Of a stretch of 16,353 nucleotides of DNA, positions 7,183 through 13,899 are shown piece by piece. Position numbers and translations under genes: made by a program. The stretch lies in contig JAFGVZ010000067.1 of the NCBI GenBank assembly GCA_016937725.1, forward strand, positions 1 to 16,353. The letters run 5' to 3'. Below the pieces are notes generated by a model that was not told the DNA's origin, did not search any database, and worked only from the letters and a program-made list of their open reading frames with translations. Positions within the stretch are counted from its first letter, which is position 1. Each line of letters starts with the position of its first letter. The DNA is from Paracoccaceae bacterium (GTDB lineage Bacteria > Pseudomonadota > Alphaproteobacteria > Rhodobacterales > Rhodobacteraceae).

Positions 7183-8088
7183 CTACCATTCCGGGGTCTG
7201 AAAGGATTCTACCAGAAAATCCAGAAAGAACCGCACCCGCGGTTGCATGCTGCGCTGTGGCAGAAACACTGCGTGAAAAGCCGAATCGTCGGGTTGGGTA
7301 AAGTCTTCCAGCAATGCCACCAGCGCGCCTTGGGCAATTGCGGGGCGGGCCAAATGCTCGGCGCAGCGCATAATGCCAACCCCGTCACGGCACATCTGGA
7401 ACAAGGCCATTCCGGCATTGCTGCGAAAGCGGCCCTCGGCCTCGAACCGGACGGGTCCAGCGGGGGTCGTAAACTGCCATTGGTTCAGATGCGCGCGTGC
7501 GCCATCCCAGCATAGGCACGGGAATCGCGCCAGATCTGCCGGGCTTTGGGGCGCGCCATACTTGGCCACCAGCGCAGGCGCGGCCACAACAATGCGCCGC
7601 AAGTCGCAAAGCCGCCGGGCGCGCAACGTCGAATCCGTCAATTGCCCCATGCGAATAGCAAGGTCGATCCGGTCCTCGACAAGGTTCACGCTGTCATCGG
7701 TCAAGACAAGGTCCAGTTCGACCTTCGGGTGGCGCTCCAGAAATACCGGCAGAATAGGGGTGACGCGGTCCAGCCCGAACGCCAAGGGGGCAGAGACGCG
7801 CAGAATACCCGCTACCTGATCCGGGCTGGTCTGGAGCGCGGCTTCCGCCTGTTCCACCCCGTCTATGGCGCGGCGGCACCCGTCCAGATAGACGATGCCT
7901 TCCGCCGTCAGCGAATGGCCGCGCGTGGTGCGGTGCAGCAGGCTGACGCCCAAACGGTCTTCCAGCCGCGCGATGGTCTGGCTGATAAAGGGCTGGCTCA
8001 CCCCCAATGCCTGCGCCGCAGCCGTGAACCCGCCGGTTTCGGCAACGGTTTGGAACACGCGCATGGCCAGAAGTCGGTCGTCTTTCAT
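7183..8088 (-). CDS. LysR-family transcriptional regulator
   Basis: A 301-residue LysR-type regulator. The winged helix-turn-helix is at residues about 5-62, with FQTVAETGGFTAAAQALGVS, then QPFISQTIARLEDRLGVSLL and HRTTRGHSLTAEG, all diagnostic. The C-terminal periplasmic-binding-like effector domain spans about 90-290; its ligand is not evident. It belongs to the group that begins with short MxxF-type N-termini and often regulates neighbouring catabolic genes. I chose the ATG at 8088 because GGAGGAG stands 5 bases upstream; an ATG at 8100 is part of that purine stretch. It is divergent from the class II aldolase gene with 115 bases between, which contain palindromes. The likely target is that gene, probably with autoregulation, but this is inference. 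Confidence 0.93.
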   Translation of the reverse strand: MKDDRLLAMRVFQTVAETGGFTAAAQALGVSQPFISQTIARLEDRLGVSLLHRTTRGHSLTAEGIVYLDGCRRAIDGVEQAEAALQTSPDQVAGILRVSAPLAFGLDRVTPILPVFLERHPKVELDLVLTDDSVNLVEDRIDLAIRMGQLTDSTLRARRLCDLRRIVVAAPALVAKYGAPQSPADLARFPCLCWDGARAHLNQWQFTTPAGPVRFEAEGRFRSNAGMALFQMCRDGVGIMRCAEHLARPAIAQGALVALLEDFTQPDDSAFHAVFLPQRSMQPRVRFFLDFLVESFQTPEW

Positions 8089-8120
8089 AGGCTCCTCCAT
8101 CCGGCGGCGATAACAGTCAT

Positions 8121-8130
8121 TGCATATGCA
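8121..8130. promoter_or_regulatory. Palindrome TGCATATGCA, candidate LysR recognition site
   Basis: A perfect 10-base palindrome, with imperfect extension on both sides (TCAT before, TGA after). It lies between the divergent LysR and aldolase genes, centred about 44 bases upstream of the likely aldolase transcription start and just upstream of its -35 box. That is where LysR-type activators usually bind. Confidence 0.4.
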
Positions 8131-8133
8131 TGA

Positions 8134-8162
8134 TTGACCGCTGGCAGCGCCACCCATGATAC
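8134..8162 (+). promoter_or_regulatory. Candidate promoter of the aldolase-family gene
   Basis: TTGACC at 8134-8139 and TGATAC at 8157-8162 are 17 bases apart. The -35 box is one base from consensus and the spacing is ideal. The -10 box forms the left arm of the palindrome at 8157-8171, so a protein bound there would compete with RNA polymerase. Confidence 0.45.
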
Positions 8163-8171
8163 TGAGTATCA
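8157..8171. promoter_or_regulatory. Perfect palindrome TGATAC-TGA-GTATCA, candidate operator
   Basis: Six-base arms with a three-base centre, in the LysR-aldolase intergenic region, overlapping the predicted -10 box and start point of the aldolase gene. It could be an activation or repression site for the divergent LysR protein or an operator for another regulator. Its presence argues that the aldolase coding start is the later ATG at 8204, not the in-frame ATG at 8156. Confidence 0.45.
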
Positions 8172-8203
8172 AAGTTTCGCCAACCCATCAGAAAGGGTCT
8201 GTC

Positions 8204-9016
8204 ATGCTGGACCTTGGAAATCGCGTTTCGATCTACCAACCCGAACAAGAAGGGCTGATCTTTCCCGAATTGCCCGAATTCAAAAATGTGGCCGATGAAC
8301 GCCGCCACCGGAAGGAACGGCTTGTGGCCGCGTGCCGCGCCTTCGCTCAGGTCGGGTTCGACTACGGTTTCGCTGGCCATCTGACAGTGCGCGACCCCGA
8401 ACACCCGGAACTATATTGGACCAACCCGATGTGCGTGCATTTCGCCAAGGTCAAAATGTCGAACCTGATCTTGGTGGACCATGACGGCAAGGTGATCGAG
8501 GGCAAATATGCCGTGAACCGCGCGGGCTTTGTTCTGCACGCCAATGTGCACGAAGAGCATCCCGACATCATCGCCATGTGCCACGCGCACACGGTCTATG
8601 GCACGGCATGGTGTGCCACAGGACGCCCGATCGAGCCGATCACGCAAGACGCCTGCGCGTTTTTTGAAGATCACGTTATCATTGGGGATGAGGCCGGTGC
8701 GGTTGCCGTCGAAAACCACGCGGGCAGCAATGTGGCCAAAGCGTTCAAAGGCGTGAAAGCGGCCTTGCACCAGAACCATGGGCTTCTGACTGCAAGCCGT
8801 CACAGTATTGAATCCGCTGCTTTCTGGTTCATTGCGCTAGAGCGGTGCTGCCAGCAACAGCTTGATATTGCGGCAAGCGGTATCCAGCCCACCTACATTC
8901 CCGCCGACCGGGCCCGCTATTCGCGCGAACATGTCGGCAGCGATTACATCGGCTGGTTACACTTCCAGACCATCTGGAACCAATTGGTCGAAGATCAGCC
9001 TGACATGTTCGATTGA
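8204..9016 (+). CDS. Class II aldolase/adducin-family protein
   Basis: A 270-residue cytoplasmic protein of the class II aldolase/adducin family, relatives of fuculose- and ribulose-phosphate aldolases and epimerases. The metal-binding CHAHTVYG is at 126-133 (His127, His129) and the third ligand His192 lies in HQNHGLL. The FucA catalytic Glu73 position corresponds here to about Asn105-Arg106, so true aldolase chemistry is doubtful and the substrate unknown. The ATG at 8204 is preferred: AAGGG lies about 8 bases upstream and relatives start with such a stretch; the earlier ATG at 8156 falls inside the promoter palindrome. The gene is divergent from a LysR regulator and ends with a strong hairpin, so it is probably a single-gene unit induced by an unknown small molecule. 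Confidence 0.88.
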   Translation: MLDLGNRVSIYQPEQEGLIFPELPEFKNVADERRHRKERLVAACRAFAQVGFDYGFAGHLTVRDPEHPELYWTNPMCVHFAKVKMSNLILVDHDGKVIEGKYAVNRAGFVLHANVHEEHPDIIAMCHAHTVYGTAWCATGRPIEPITQDACAFFEDHVIIGDEAGAVAVENHAGSNVAKAFKGVKAALHQNHGLLTASRHSIESAAFWFIALERCCQQQLDIAASGIQPTYIPADRARYSREHVGSDYIGWLHFQTIWNQLVEDQPDMFD

Positions 9017-9028
9017 TGCCTTAAACAG

Positions 9029-9060
9029 CGCCCGGATCGCACCAGATCCGGGCGAATTCT
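9029..9060 (+). terminator. Intrinsic terminator-like hairpin after the aldolase gene
   Basis: CGCCCGGATC at 9029-9038 pairs perfectly with GATCCGGGCG at 9045-9054 around a six-base loop, 12 bases after the stop codon. A mixed AATTCT tail follows, and a TTTT lies further on at 9068-9071. The stem is very strong but the U-tract is poor. Confidence 0.65.
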
Positions 9061-9113
9061 TCGCGCGTTTTGCTCGCCATACGCACGCAACCTGCCCGAT
9101 GCTATGAGCAATC

Positions 9114-9131
9114 TTCAGCTAATTTACTGAA
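9114..9131 (-). other. Small inverted repeat and T-run after the tRNA-Leu 3' end
   Basis: TTCAG at 9114-9118 and CTGAA at 9127-9131 can pair around an 8-base loop. Read leftward, a T-run (TTTTT) lies directly after the tRNA CCA end, at about 9130-9134, and overlaps the stem. It may help end or process the tRNA transcript, but it is not a classic terminator because the T-run precedes most of the stem. Confidence 0.3.
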
Positions 9132-9136
9132 AAATA

Positions 9137-9223
9137 TGGTGCCCAGGAGAGGACTCGAACCTCCACGCCCGTACGGGCACTAGCACCTGAAGCTAGCGCG
9201 TCTACCAGTTCCGCCACCTGGGC
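9137..9223 (-). tRNA. tRNA-Leu, anticodon CAG
   Basis: An 87-base type II tRNA on the minus strand. The acceptor arms GCCCAGG and CCTGGGC pair fully, followed by ACCA, so the CCA end is encoded. The anticodon stem CTAGC/GCTAG encloses the loop TTCAGGT, giving anticodon CAG, which reads CUG, the main leucine codon in high-GC genomes. A long variable arm TGCCCGTACGGGC and the T-loop GTTCGAGTC are clear and fit leucine. It stands alone between the aldolase gene and a divergent SDR-like gene, with a near-consensus promoter just upstream. There is no integrase next to it and I saw no repeated 3' fragment. Confidence 0.97.
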
Positions 9224-9239
9224 AGGTTGCGTAGGCGGG

Positions 9240-9268
9240 CTTCTAGAATTTGCGCTGGGCAGTGTCAA
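9240..9268 (-). promoter_or_regulatory. Sigma-70 promoter of tRNA-Leu
   Basis: On the minus strand, TTGACA (9268-9263, full consensus) and TAGAAG (9245-9240) are 17 bases apart. The expected start is near 9233, about 10 bases before the mature tRNA 5' end. Position, strand and spacing all fit a strong stable-RNA promoter. Confidence 0.65.
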
Positions 9269-9371
9269 CGCTGAAATGCGTGAAATCGTGTCACGGCTGA
9301 AAAAAGGCCAACGCCCTTGCCGCGGTCGCGGTGCGCTTATATTCAAGAGAGCGTAACAGGCGGAGGGCGGC

Positions 9372-10358
9372 ATGTCGAAACTGGTCACGATTTATGGCGG
9401 ATCGGGCTTTGTCGGGCGCTACATCGCGCGGCGTATGGCCATGGCGGGATGGCGGGTGCGCGTTGCGGTCCGTCGCCCGAACGAGGCGATGCATGTCAAG
9501 CCTTACGGTGCGCCGGGGCAGGTAGAACCGGTGTTTTGCAACATACGTGACGACGCCTCTGTGCGGGCGGTGCTGCAAGGCGCGGACGCGGTAGTGAATT
9601 GCGTGGGTATTCTGGGCGAGGTGGGTAAGAACCGGTTCGACAGCGTCCAGGCCGAAGGCGCGGGGCGGATTGCGCGTATCGCGGCAGAGCAGGGCATTCC
9701 CGCGCTGGTGCAGATTTCCGCCATCGGCGCGGATGCAGGGTCTGACAGCGACTATGCGCGCACCAAGGCCGAGGGAGAGGCGCAGGTTCTGGCCGCCATG
9801 CCAAGCGCAATCATCCTGCGCCCCTCTGTCATTTTTGGCGCCGAAGATCAGTTCTTCAACCGTTTCGCCGCTATGGCGCGCTTCAGCCCGTTTTTGCCGG
9901 TGGTGGGGGCAGATACCCGCTTCCAGCCGGTCTATGTCGATGACGTAGCCGCCGCGGCGGAACTTGCGTTAACCAAGAGCGTCGCGCCCGGCGTGTATGA
10001 GCTTGGCGGGCCAGAGGTCGCAAGTTTCCGCGACCTGATGCAAAACATGCTGGCAGAGATTCGGCGCAAGCGCGTCCTGATCAACGTGCCATTTTTTGCG
10101 GCGCGGATCATGGGCACTGTGTTCGATGTTTTACAGAAGCTTAGTTTCGGGTTGTTCACCAATGGTGTGCTGACCCGCGACCAAGTGCGTAATCTGGCGC
10201 GCGACAACGTGGTGGCCGACGGCGCGCGCGGGTTTGCAGATTTGGGAATTACGCCGACGCCTATGTCGGCGGTGTTGCCGTCTTATTTGTATGCCTATCG
10301 TGTCGGGGGGCAATACAAGTCCATCCACGAATCAGCCGAGCGTTTCCGCAAAGGATGA
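9372..10358 (+). CDS. NDUFA9-like atypical short-chain dehydrogenase (complex I-associated family)
   Basis: A 328-residue protein of the atypical extended SDR family that includes NDUFA9, the NAD(P)H-binding accessory subunit of respiratory complex I in mitochondria and some alphaproteobacteria. The Rossmann glycine motif GGSGFVGR is at 9-16. The residues Tyr128 and Lys132 in YARTK keep the SDR YxxxK spacing. ILRPSVIFG at 148-156 and the RFQPVYVDDVA stretch are typical of the family. No signal peptide is seen; it probably acts at the inner face of the membrane. GGAGGG at 9362-9367 sets the start. TTGCCG at 9317 with TATATT or TATTCA at 9338-9345 could be its promoter. It is divergent from the tRNA and convergent with the fasciclin gene. 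Whether it is a complex I subunit or a free oxidoreductase is open. Confidence 0.85.
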   Translation: MSKLVTIYGGSGFVGRYIARRMAMAGWRVRVAVRRPNEAMHVKPYGAPGQVEPVFCNIRDDASVRAVLQGADAVVNCVGILGEVGKNRFDSVQAEGAGRIARIAAEQGIPALVQISAIGADAGSDSDYARTKAEGEAQVLAAMPSAIILRPSVIFGAEDQFFNRFAAMARFSPFLPVVGADTRFQPVYVDDVAAAAELALTKSVAPGVYELGGPEVASFRDLMQNMLAEIRRKRVLINVPFFAARIMGTVFDVLQKLSFGLFTNGVLTRDQVRNLARDNVVADGARGFADLGITPTPMSAVLPSYLYAYRVGGQYKSIHESAERFRKG

Positions 10359-10383
10359 CGCGGCGCACTTGGTGCGCGCCGCG
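10359..10383. terminator. Bidirectional hairpin between convergent genes
   Basis: CGCGGCGCAC at 10359-10368 pairs with GTGC (10372-10375) and GCCGCG (10378-10383), leaving a three-base loop and a two-base bulge. It starts directly after the SDR-like stop codon and lies 8 bases before the fasciclin stop read from the other side. No proper T-run is seen on either strand. Confidence 0.5.
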
Positions 10384-10391
10384 ACTGGGGT

Positions 10392-10931
10392 TTAGCGGGG
10401 CACCAGCACCGTATCCACAACGTGGATGACACCATTGGACTGATTCACGTCGCTGATCGTGACGCGGCCCGCATTGCCGGATTCGTCGTAAATCCACAGG
10501 GTGCGCCCGCGCATCTGTGCGCTCAGCGCGTCACCCGACAGGGTTTCCATGTGGAAGAAGCCGTCGGAGCTGGCGCGTGCGCGGCGCATCAGCTCTGCGC
10601 CCGACAGGTTGCCCGCGACGACATGCGCGGTCAGCACCTTTTGCAGCATACCCTTGTTTTCCGGCTGGAGCAGCGTGTCGACAGTGCCCGCGGGCAGCGC
10701 ATCGAACGCGGCATTGACGGGGGCGAATACGGTCAGCGGACCGGGGCCTTGCAGCGCATCGACCAGCTCTGCGGCCTGCACGGCTGCCACTAGCGTGGTG
10801 TGGTCAGCAGAATTGACCGCGTTTTCAACGATATTGCGCGTTTCGAGCATCGGCGCGCCACCCACCATCGGGTTTGCGAACGCGGCACCGGCGGCCAAGG
10901 CGATTGTGGCGGTCAGGGTTGCGAGTTTCAT
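10392..10931 (-). CDS. Exported fasciclin (FAS1) domain protein
   Basis: A 179-residue secreted protein: a clear signal peptide at 1-19 (MKLATLTATIALAAGAAFA, cleavage before NP) followed by one FAS1 domain covering about 33-178. The H1 box is GPLTVFAPVNAAFDALP near 83-99, and the H2-like end contains GVIHVVDTVLVPR. FAS1 proteins act in adhesion or as extracytoplasmic binding modules; this one lacks a lipobox or membrane anchor, so it should be free in the periplasm or secreted. AGGAGA lies about 6 bases before the ATG. It is downstream of, and on the same strand as, an ECF sigma/anti-sigma pair, which suggests it is their target, as for mycobacterial MPT70/MPT83 under SigK-RskA. Its own upstream region has an ECF-like promoter. 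Confidence 0.93.
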   Translation of the reverse strand: MKLATLTATIALAAGAAFANPMVGGAPMLETRNIVENAVNSADHTTLVAAVQAAELVDALQGPGPLTVFAPVNAAFDALPAGTVDTLLQPENKGMLQKVLTAHVVAGNLSGAELMRRARASSDGFFHMETLSGDALSAQMRGRTLWIYDESGNAGRVTISDVNQSNGVIHVVDTVLVPR

Positions 10932-10984
10932 GTGTTCTCTCCTGTTGAGCAAATGTCGGACGCGCTGTGCGCCCATGTCAGGAG

Positions 10985-11011
10985 AACGAGGCTGGATAGG
11001 GCGAAGTTTCA
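10985..11011 (-). promoter_or_regulatory. ECF-like promoter of the fasciclin gene
   Basis: On the minus strand TGAAAC (11011-11006) and CGTT (10988-10985) are 17 bases apart, in the 118-base gap before the fasciclin gene. The form GAAC/GAAAC-N17-CGTT resembles promoters of ECF sigma factors, including the EcfG general stress type. The predicted start at about 10978 would leave a leader of about 47 bases. Candidate users are the neighbouring ECF sigma factor or EcfG. Confidence 0.4.
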
Positions 11012-11049
11012 GGCAACGCAAAAACCACAATCACAGGTTTGTTAGGCGG

Positions 11050-11706
11050 TCAGCTTGCCCGCAACTCCGCCGTAGCCAGAACGGGGCCGGTTGGCAGCCC
11101 GGTGGTCGAACCGCCCGCAGGTTCAAGGCTGATCGCCAGAATTTGCCCGGCTTCAAGCGTGGCTTCGGTCACAAGCTCCCCGTCGCGCAGCAGGCCAAGC
11201 GAGGCTGGCACACCCTCTGCGCCGATTACCCACAGCTCATAATCTTGCCCAACCCCGGCGGCGGGCCCCTCGGCGCGCAGGCTTAGCCGTGCACCGTCAA
11301 AGCTGGCTGCAAGGATCAAGGCGCGGTCTTCTGTCACCAGCTCTGCTGTCAAAACTGGCACTGGCGGCGCACGCAAAACGGGTGAGAGCACGACAAGCCC
11401 AAGTGCCAGCGCTCCGACAAGCGACCCGGCCCCAAGCCAACGCCATATCCCGCTTTGGCGGGGGGCAGGCGCGCGCTCGGGGAAAAGCCGGGCTTCGATC
11501 TGTGGCATAAGATCGGGTGCAGGCAGGTCTGGATAGGCGTCGTTCATTCCTTCCAGCCGCACTTCCCAATCGCGCACTCTGGCGGCAAAGCGTCCGTCAA
11601 CGGCCGCACGCGCGTGCGCTGCGCGCCAGTCCTCATCCGCCAAAAGGCCCAATACATATTCGGCGGCCAGCAGGTCGTCTTCATCATCTTTCAAGGGCAG
11701 GGTCAT
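11050..11706 (-). CDS. Membrane anti-sigma factor, RskA-like
   Basis: A 218-residue protein with the layout of RskA/anti-sigma-K factors. The N-terminal sigma-binding region (about 1-85) contains DDLLAAEYVLGLL, the classic anti-sigma helix. A single transmembrane helix lies at about 88-110 (LGAGSLVGALALGLVVLSPV). The C-terminal domain (about 118-215) matches the RskA extracytoplasmic domain, with the YELWVIGAEGVPASLG stretch typical of the family. It should sit in the inner membrane and hold the partner sigma factor until a signal triggers proteolysis. There is no zinc HxxxCxxC (ZAS) motif, so redox or zinc sensing of the ChrR kind is not supported. Its start overlaps the sigma gene stop by four bases (ATGA), implying coupled translation. 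Confidence 0.9.
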   Translation of the reverse strand: MTLPLKDDEDDLLAAEYVLGLLADEDWRAAHARAAVDGRFAARVRDWEVRLEGMNDAYPDLPAPDLMPQIEARLFPERAPAPRQSGIWRWLGAGSLVGALALGLVVLSPVLRAPPVPVLTAELVTEDRALILAASFDGARLSLRAEGPAAGVGQDYELWVIGAEGVPASLGLLRDGELVTEATLEAGQILAISLEPAGGSTTGLPTGPVLATAELRAS

Positions 11707-12266
11707 TGGTCAAGACACTCCCGCAAGGTGATCAGCGCACGTCGCAGCCATGTGCGCATGGTGTTCAAGGGCACGTCAAATTGCGCGGCAAGGTCTTGGT
11801 AGGACAACCCCATCAGATACGCTCCTTTGACCGCGCGGGCGCGGTCCTCGGGCAATTGGTCGAAACAGGCAACCACGGCCTGCATGCGCGCGCGCAGCAT
11901 AGTTTGGTCCTCGGCACCCATGGCGGGGTCCGCTATCGTGTCCAGCATATCCCGCGCGTCATCCGTCCGACTGACCTCGCGGTGCCCGCGCGATGCCGGG
12001 CGCGCGCGCAGGCGGTCCAATGCATGATTGCGGGCGATGGCGCATATCCAGCCCATGCCAGTGCCTTTCTGCGGATCATAGCTGGCGGCGCGTTGCCAAA
12101 GGCGGATCACCACCTCTTGCAGGGCATCTTCCGCTTCGGCCCTGTCCCCCAACATACGAGTCAGCAAACCCATAAGTTTCGGGGCGACCATCGGATATAA
12201 AATTTGCAATGCCGCGCGGTCCTGCCGTGCCAGCCTTATCAGCAAGGTCGAGATCTCGTCTGTCAC
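11703..12266 (-). CDS. ECF-type RNA polymerase sigma factor (SigK-like)
   Basis: A 187-residue sigma-70 family factor of ECF type. Region 2 spans about 10-90, including AEDALQEVVIRLWQRAASYD for core binding and WICAIARNHALDRLR for -10 recognition. Region 4 spans about 128-183, with the helix-turn-helix LMGLSYQDLAAQFDVPLNTM then RTWLRRALITLRE for -35 binding. The start is a GTG at 12266 with AGGA about 8 bases upstream. The anti-sigma gene begins within its stop codon, so the two are one unit. Weak TTGCGC (12319-12314) and TAGGGT (12297-12292) boxes 16 bases apart may be its promoter. Placement with an RskA-like anti-sigma factor and a fasciclin gene points to the SigK-like group. Confidence 0.93.
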   Translation of the reverse strand: MTDEISTLLIRLARQDRAALQILYPMVAPKLMGLLTRMLGDRAEAEDALQEVVIRLWQRAASYDPQKGTGMGWICAIARNHALDRLRARPASRGHREVSRTDDARDMLDTIADPAMGAEDQTMLRARMQAVVACFDQLPEDRARAVKGAYLMGLSYQDLAAQFDVPLNTMRTWLRRALITLRECLDQ

Positions 12267-12320
12267 GGTTTATCCTGTTCGCTTGCGTCTGACCCTATCG
12301 AAAAAATCGACAGGCGCAAC

Positions 12321-12752
12321 TTAATCGCCTTCCAGCCGAAGCCTGATTTCGCGCAGCACCGGGATGGTTTGGCGCACGCGGGCATCGCCCAGGGTTTGCG
12401 CAATATCATCTATCAGGGGGCTGATCGCCGCCAGGGCGGCATCACGCGCGGCCTTGCCAGACGGGCTGATCGACACCATTTTGCGGCGCGCGTCGTCCCA
12501 ATCGGGGCGGATATGGACATATCCGGCCCATTCCAGCTTGGTCAGCGTGTTGGTCATGGCACCGCGTGTGACGTGAAAAGCCCGCGCCAATTCAGCCGGG
12601 GTGCGTTCTGCCTGTAACCGAGCGAGCAGGTTCAGCACCCCAAAATGCGACAGCTCCATACCCCGCGGCAGCACCTTGGTCAGACGGTTGCGCACCAATT
12701 GGTCTGCCATCAGCAATTCGCTGAAAAGGGCATTGCCAACATCCGACGTCAT
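12321..12752 (-). CDS. MarR-family transcriptional regulator
   Basis: A 143-residue winged helix-turn-helix protein of the MarR family, which usually act as dimers binding palindromes and responding to small aromatic or oxidising compounds. The DNA-binding part at about 51-95 contains TPAELARAFHVTRGAMTNTL, then TKLEWAGYVHI and the wing DDARRKMVSISPSG. The ends carry the dimerisation helices. There is no cysteine, so oxidation sensing through a thiol is excluded. The start overlaps the end of the nitrilase-family gene by four bases on the same strand, so it is the last gene of the ComF-glutaredoxin-nitrilase run. Its ligand and targets are unknown. Confidence 0.92.
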   Translation of the reverse strand: MTSDVGNALFSELLMADQLVRNRLTKVLPRGMELSHFGVLNLLARLQAERTPAELARAFHVTRGAMTNTLTKLEWAGYVHIRPDWDDARRKMVSISPSGKAARDAALAAISPLIDDIAQTLGDARVRQTIPVLREIRLRLEGD

Positions 12753-13594
12753 AGCGCTTTCGGCGGCAAGAAGGGCCGGTCATGACCGAGAGAGGGAATA
12801 CGCGCGCGCGCATCGGCCACACGCGCCAGTTCAAGATCGACCAAAGCCACGCCCGGATCGCGCCCCATATCCAGCAAAACCTCTCCCCATGGGGCAATGA
12901 CCATACCATGCCCGTGGGTGCGCCGTTCCCGCCCTTGAGACGCCTTGTGCAACCCTGTCTGAGCAGGGGCCAGAACGAAGGCCCCGTTTTCAATGGCGCG
13001 GGCGCGCAGCAGGCTTAACCAATGCGCGGCCCCGGTTACCGGGCTGAACGCGGCGGGCACGGTGAAAATCTGTGCGCCGGCCTGCGCCAAGCTGCGATAA
13101 AGGGCGGGAAAACGCAGATCATAACAGATGCTTAGCCCCAGCCGCGCGAAAGGCGTATCGACGACCACCGCCTGATCGCCGGGGCGGAACGCGGCCGATT
13201 CGTGATAGGTCTCTGTTTCAGAGACCTTGACGTCGAACATGTGGATCTTGTCATACCGCGCCATGATTGCGCCATCCGGGCCGATCAGGAAGGCGCGATT
13301 GGCAAAGCGGCCCTCTGAATCCTCGGTTTTCAGCGCCAAAGAGCCGATTTGCACCCACATCCCCAATTCCGCGGCAAGATCGCGGATCGCGGCCAAGGTG
13401 ATGTCCGATGTTTCGTCCTGCAAGGCCGCAGCCTGTGCCGCGCGCGAGGTCGAGATGCAATTCGTTACTTCTGGCGTGAAGGCCATCTGCGCGCCCTGCG
13501 CATGTGCTTCGCGCAGATAGGCCAAGGTTGTGGGCAGATTGTCCGCCGGGGTGTCGCCGGAGCTCAGCTGTAGAAGGGCTGCACGCAAGGTCAT
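12749..13594 (-). CDS. Carbon-nitrogen hydrolase, nitrilase family (Nit2/NitFhit-like)
   Basis: A 281-residue cytoplasmic amidohydrolase. The nitrilase-superfamily triad is visible: Glu42 in FTPEVT, Lys116 in YDKIHMFDV and Cys157 in SICYDLRFP. These and the HMFDV context resemble the Nit1/Nit2 branch, which hydrolyses deaminated glutathione or omega-amides such as alpha-ketoglutaramate. The conserved structural stretch RARAIENGAFVLAPAQTG and the later HGHGMVIAPWGEVL are typical. The neighbouring upstream glutaredoxin gene, whose stop is only four bases from this start, fits a glutathione-related repair role, but that is inference. The likely ribosome site AAAGG lies inside the end of the glutaredoxin gene. 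Confidence 0.9.
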   Translation of the reverse strand: MTLRAALLQLSSGDTPADNLPTTLAYLREAHAQGAQMAFTPEVTNCISTSRAAQAAALQDETSDITLAAIRDLAAELGMWVQIGSLALKTEDSEGRFANRAFLIGPDGAIMARYDKIHMFDVKVSETETYHESAAFRPGDQAVVVDTPFARLGLSICYDLRFPALYRSLAQAGAQIFTVPAAFSPVTGAAHWLSLLRARAIENGAFVLAPAQTGLHKASQGRERRTHGHGMVIAPWGEVLLDMGRDPGVALVDLELARVADARARIPSLGHDRPFLPPKAL

Positions 13595-13598
13595 CGGG

Positions 13599-13856
13599 TC
13601 AGCCTTTCAGCAGGGCATCAAGTTTGCCCGCACGCTCCAGCGCGTAAAGCTCATCACACCCGCCGACATGCGTTTTGCCGATAAAGATTTGCGGCACCGT
13701 ATGCCGCCCGCCTGCGCGTTTCATCATCTCTGGCCGGCGTTCGGGGCTGCGCGCGATGTCGATCTCTGAAAAGCTGGCCCCTTTCTGGGTCAGCAACCGT
13801 TTCGCGGCATGGCAAAAGCCGCACAGGGGGGAGGTATATATTTCAATCGGTTGCAT
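13599..13856 (-). CDS. grxC: Glutaredoxin 3-type protein
   Basis: An 85-residue dithiol glutaredoxin, standard length for the Grx3 group, which reduces disulphides and glutathionylated proteins using glutathione. The active site is Cys12-Gly-Phe-Cys15, where E. coli Grx3 has CPYC. The cis-proline motif TVPQIFI is at 53-59 and GGCDEL, the glutathione-binding end, at 65-70. There is no signal peptide, so it is cytoplasmic. A GGAAAT precedes the ATG by several bases. It sits between comF-like and nitrilase-family genes, all leftward, with 43 bases from the ComF stop to this start and 4 bases to the next gene, consistent with one operon. I infer that the CGFC form is clade-typical, not a defect. 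Confidence 0.93.
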   Translation of the reverse strand: MQPIEIYTSPLCGFCHAAKRLLTQKGASFSEIDIARSPERRPEMMKRAGGRHTVPQIFIGKTHVGGCDELYALERAGKLDALLKG

Positions 13857-13899
13857 GGCGATTTCCAGTTCAGCGCGTTTCGACCCGCACTATATAGGA

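Noticed and set aside
8156..8203. Earlier ATG at 8156 for the aldolase-family gene
   Set aside because: It sits in the predicted promoter/palindrome, has no ribosome site, and the later ATG has AAGGG upstream.
9137..9223. tRNA-Leu as a mobile-element attachment site
   Set aside because: No integrase, repeated tRNA 3' fragment or foreign-looking genes are found next to it.
11517..12200. A 227-codon plus-strand frame opposite the sigma/anti-sigma genes
   Set aside because: The opposite strand encodes clear sigma regions 2 and 4; this frame is a shadow.
11703..12266. Assignment of the sigma/anti-sigma pair as RpoE-ChrR
   Set aside because: The anti-sigma factor has a transmembrane helix and an RskA-like outer domain, and lacks the ChrR zinc motif and cupin.
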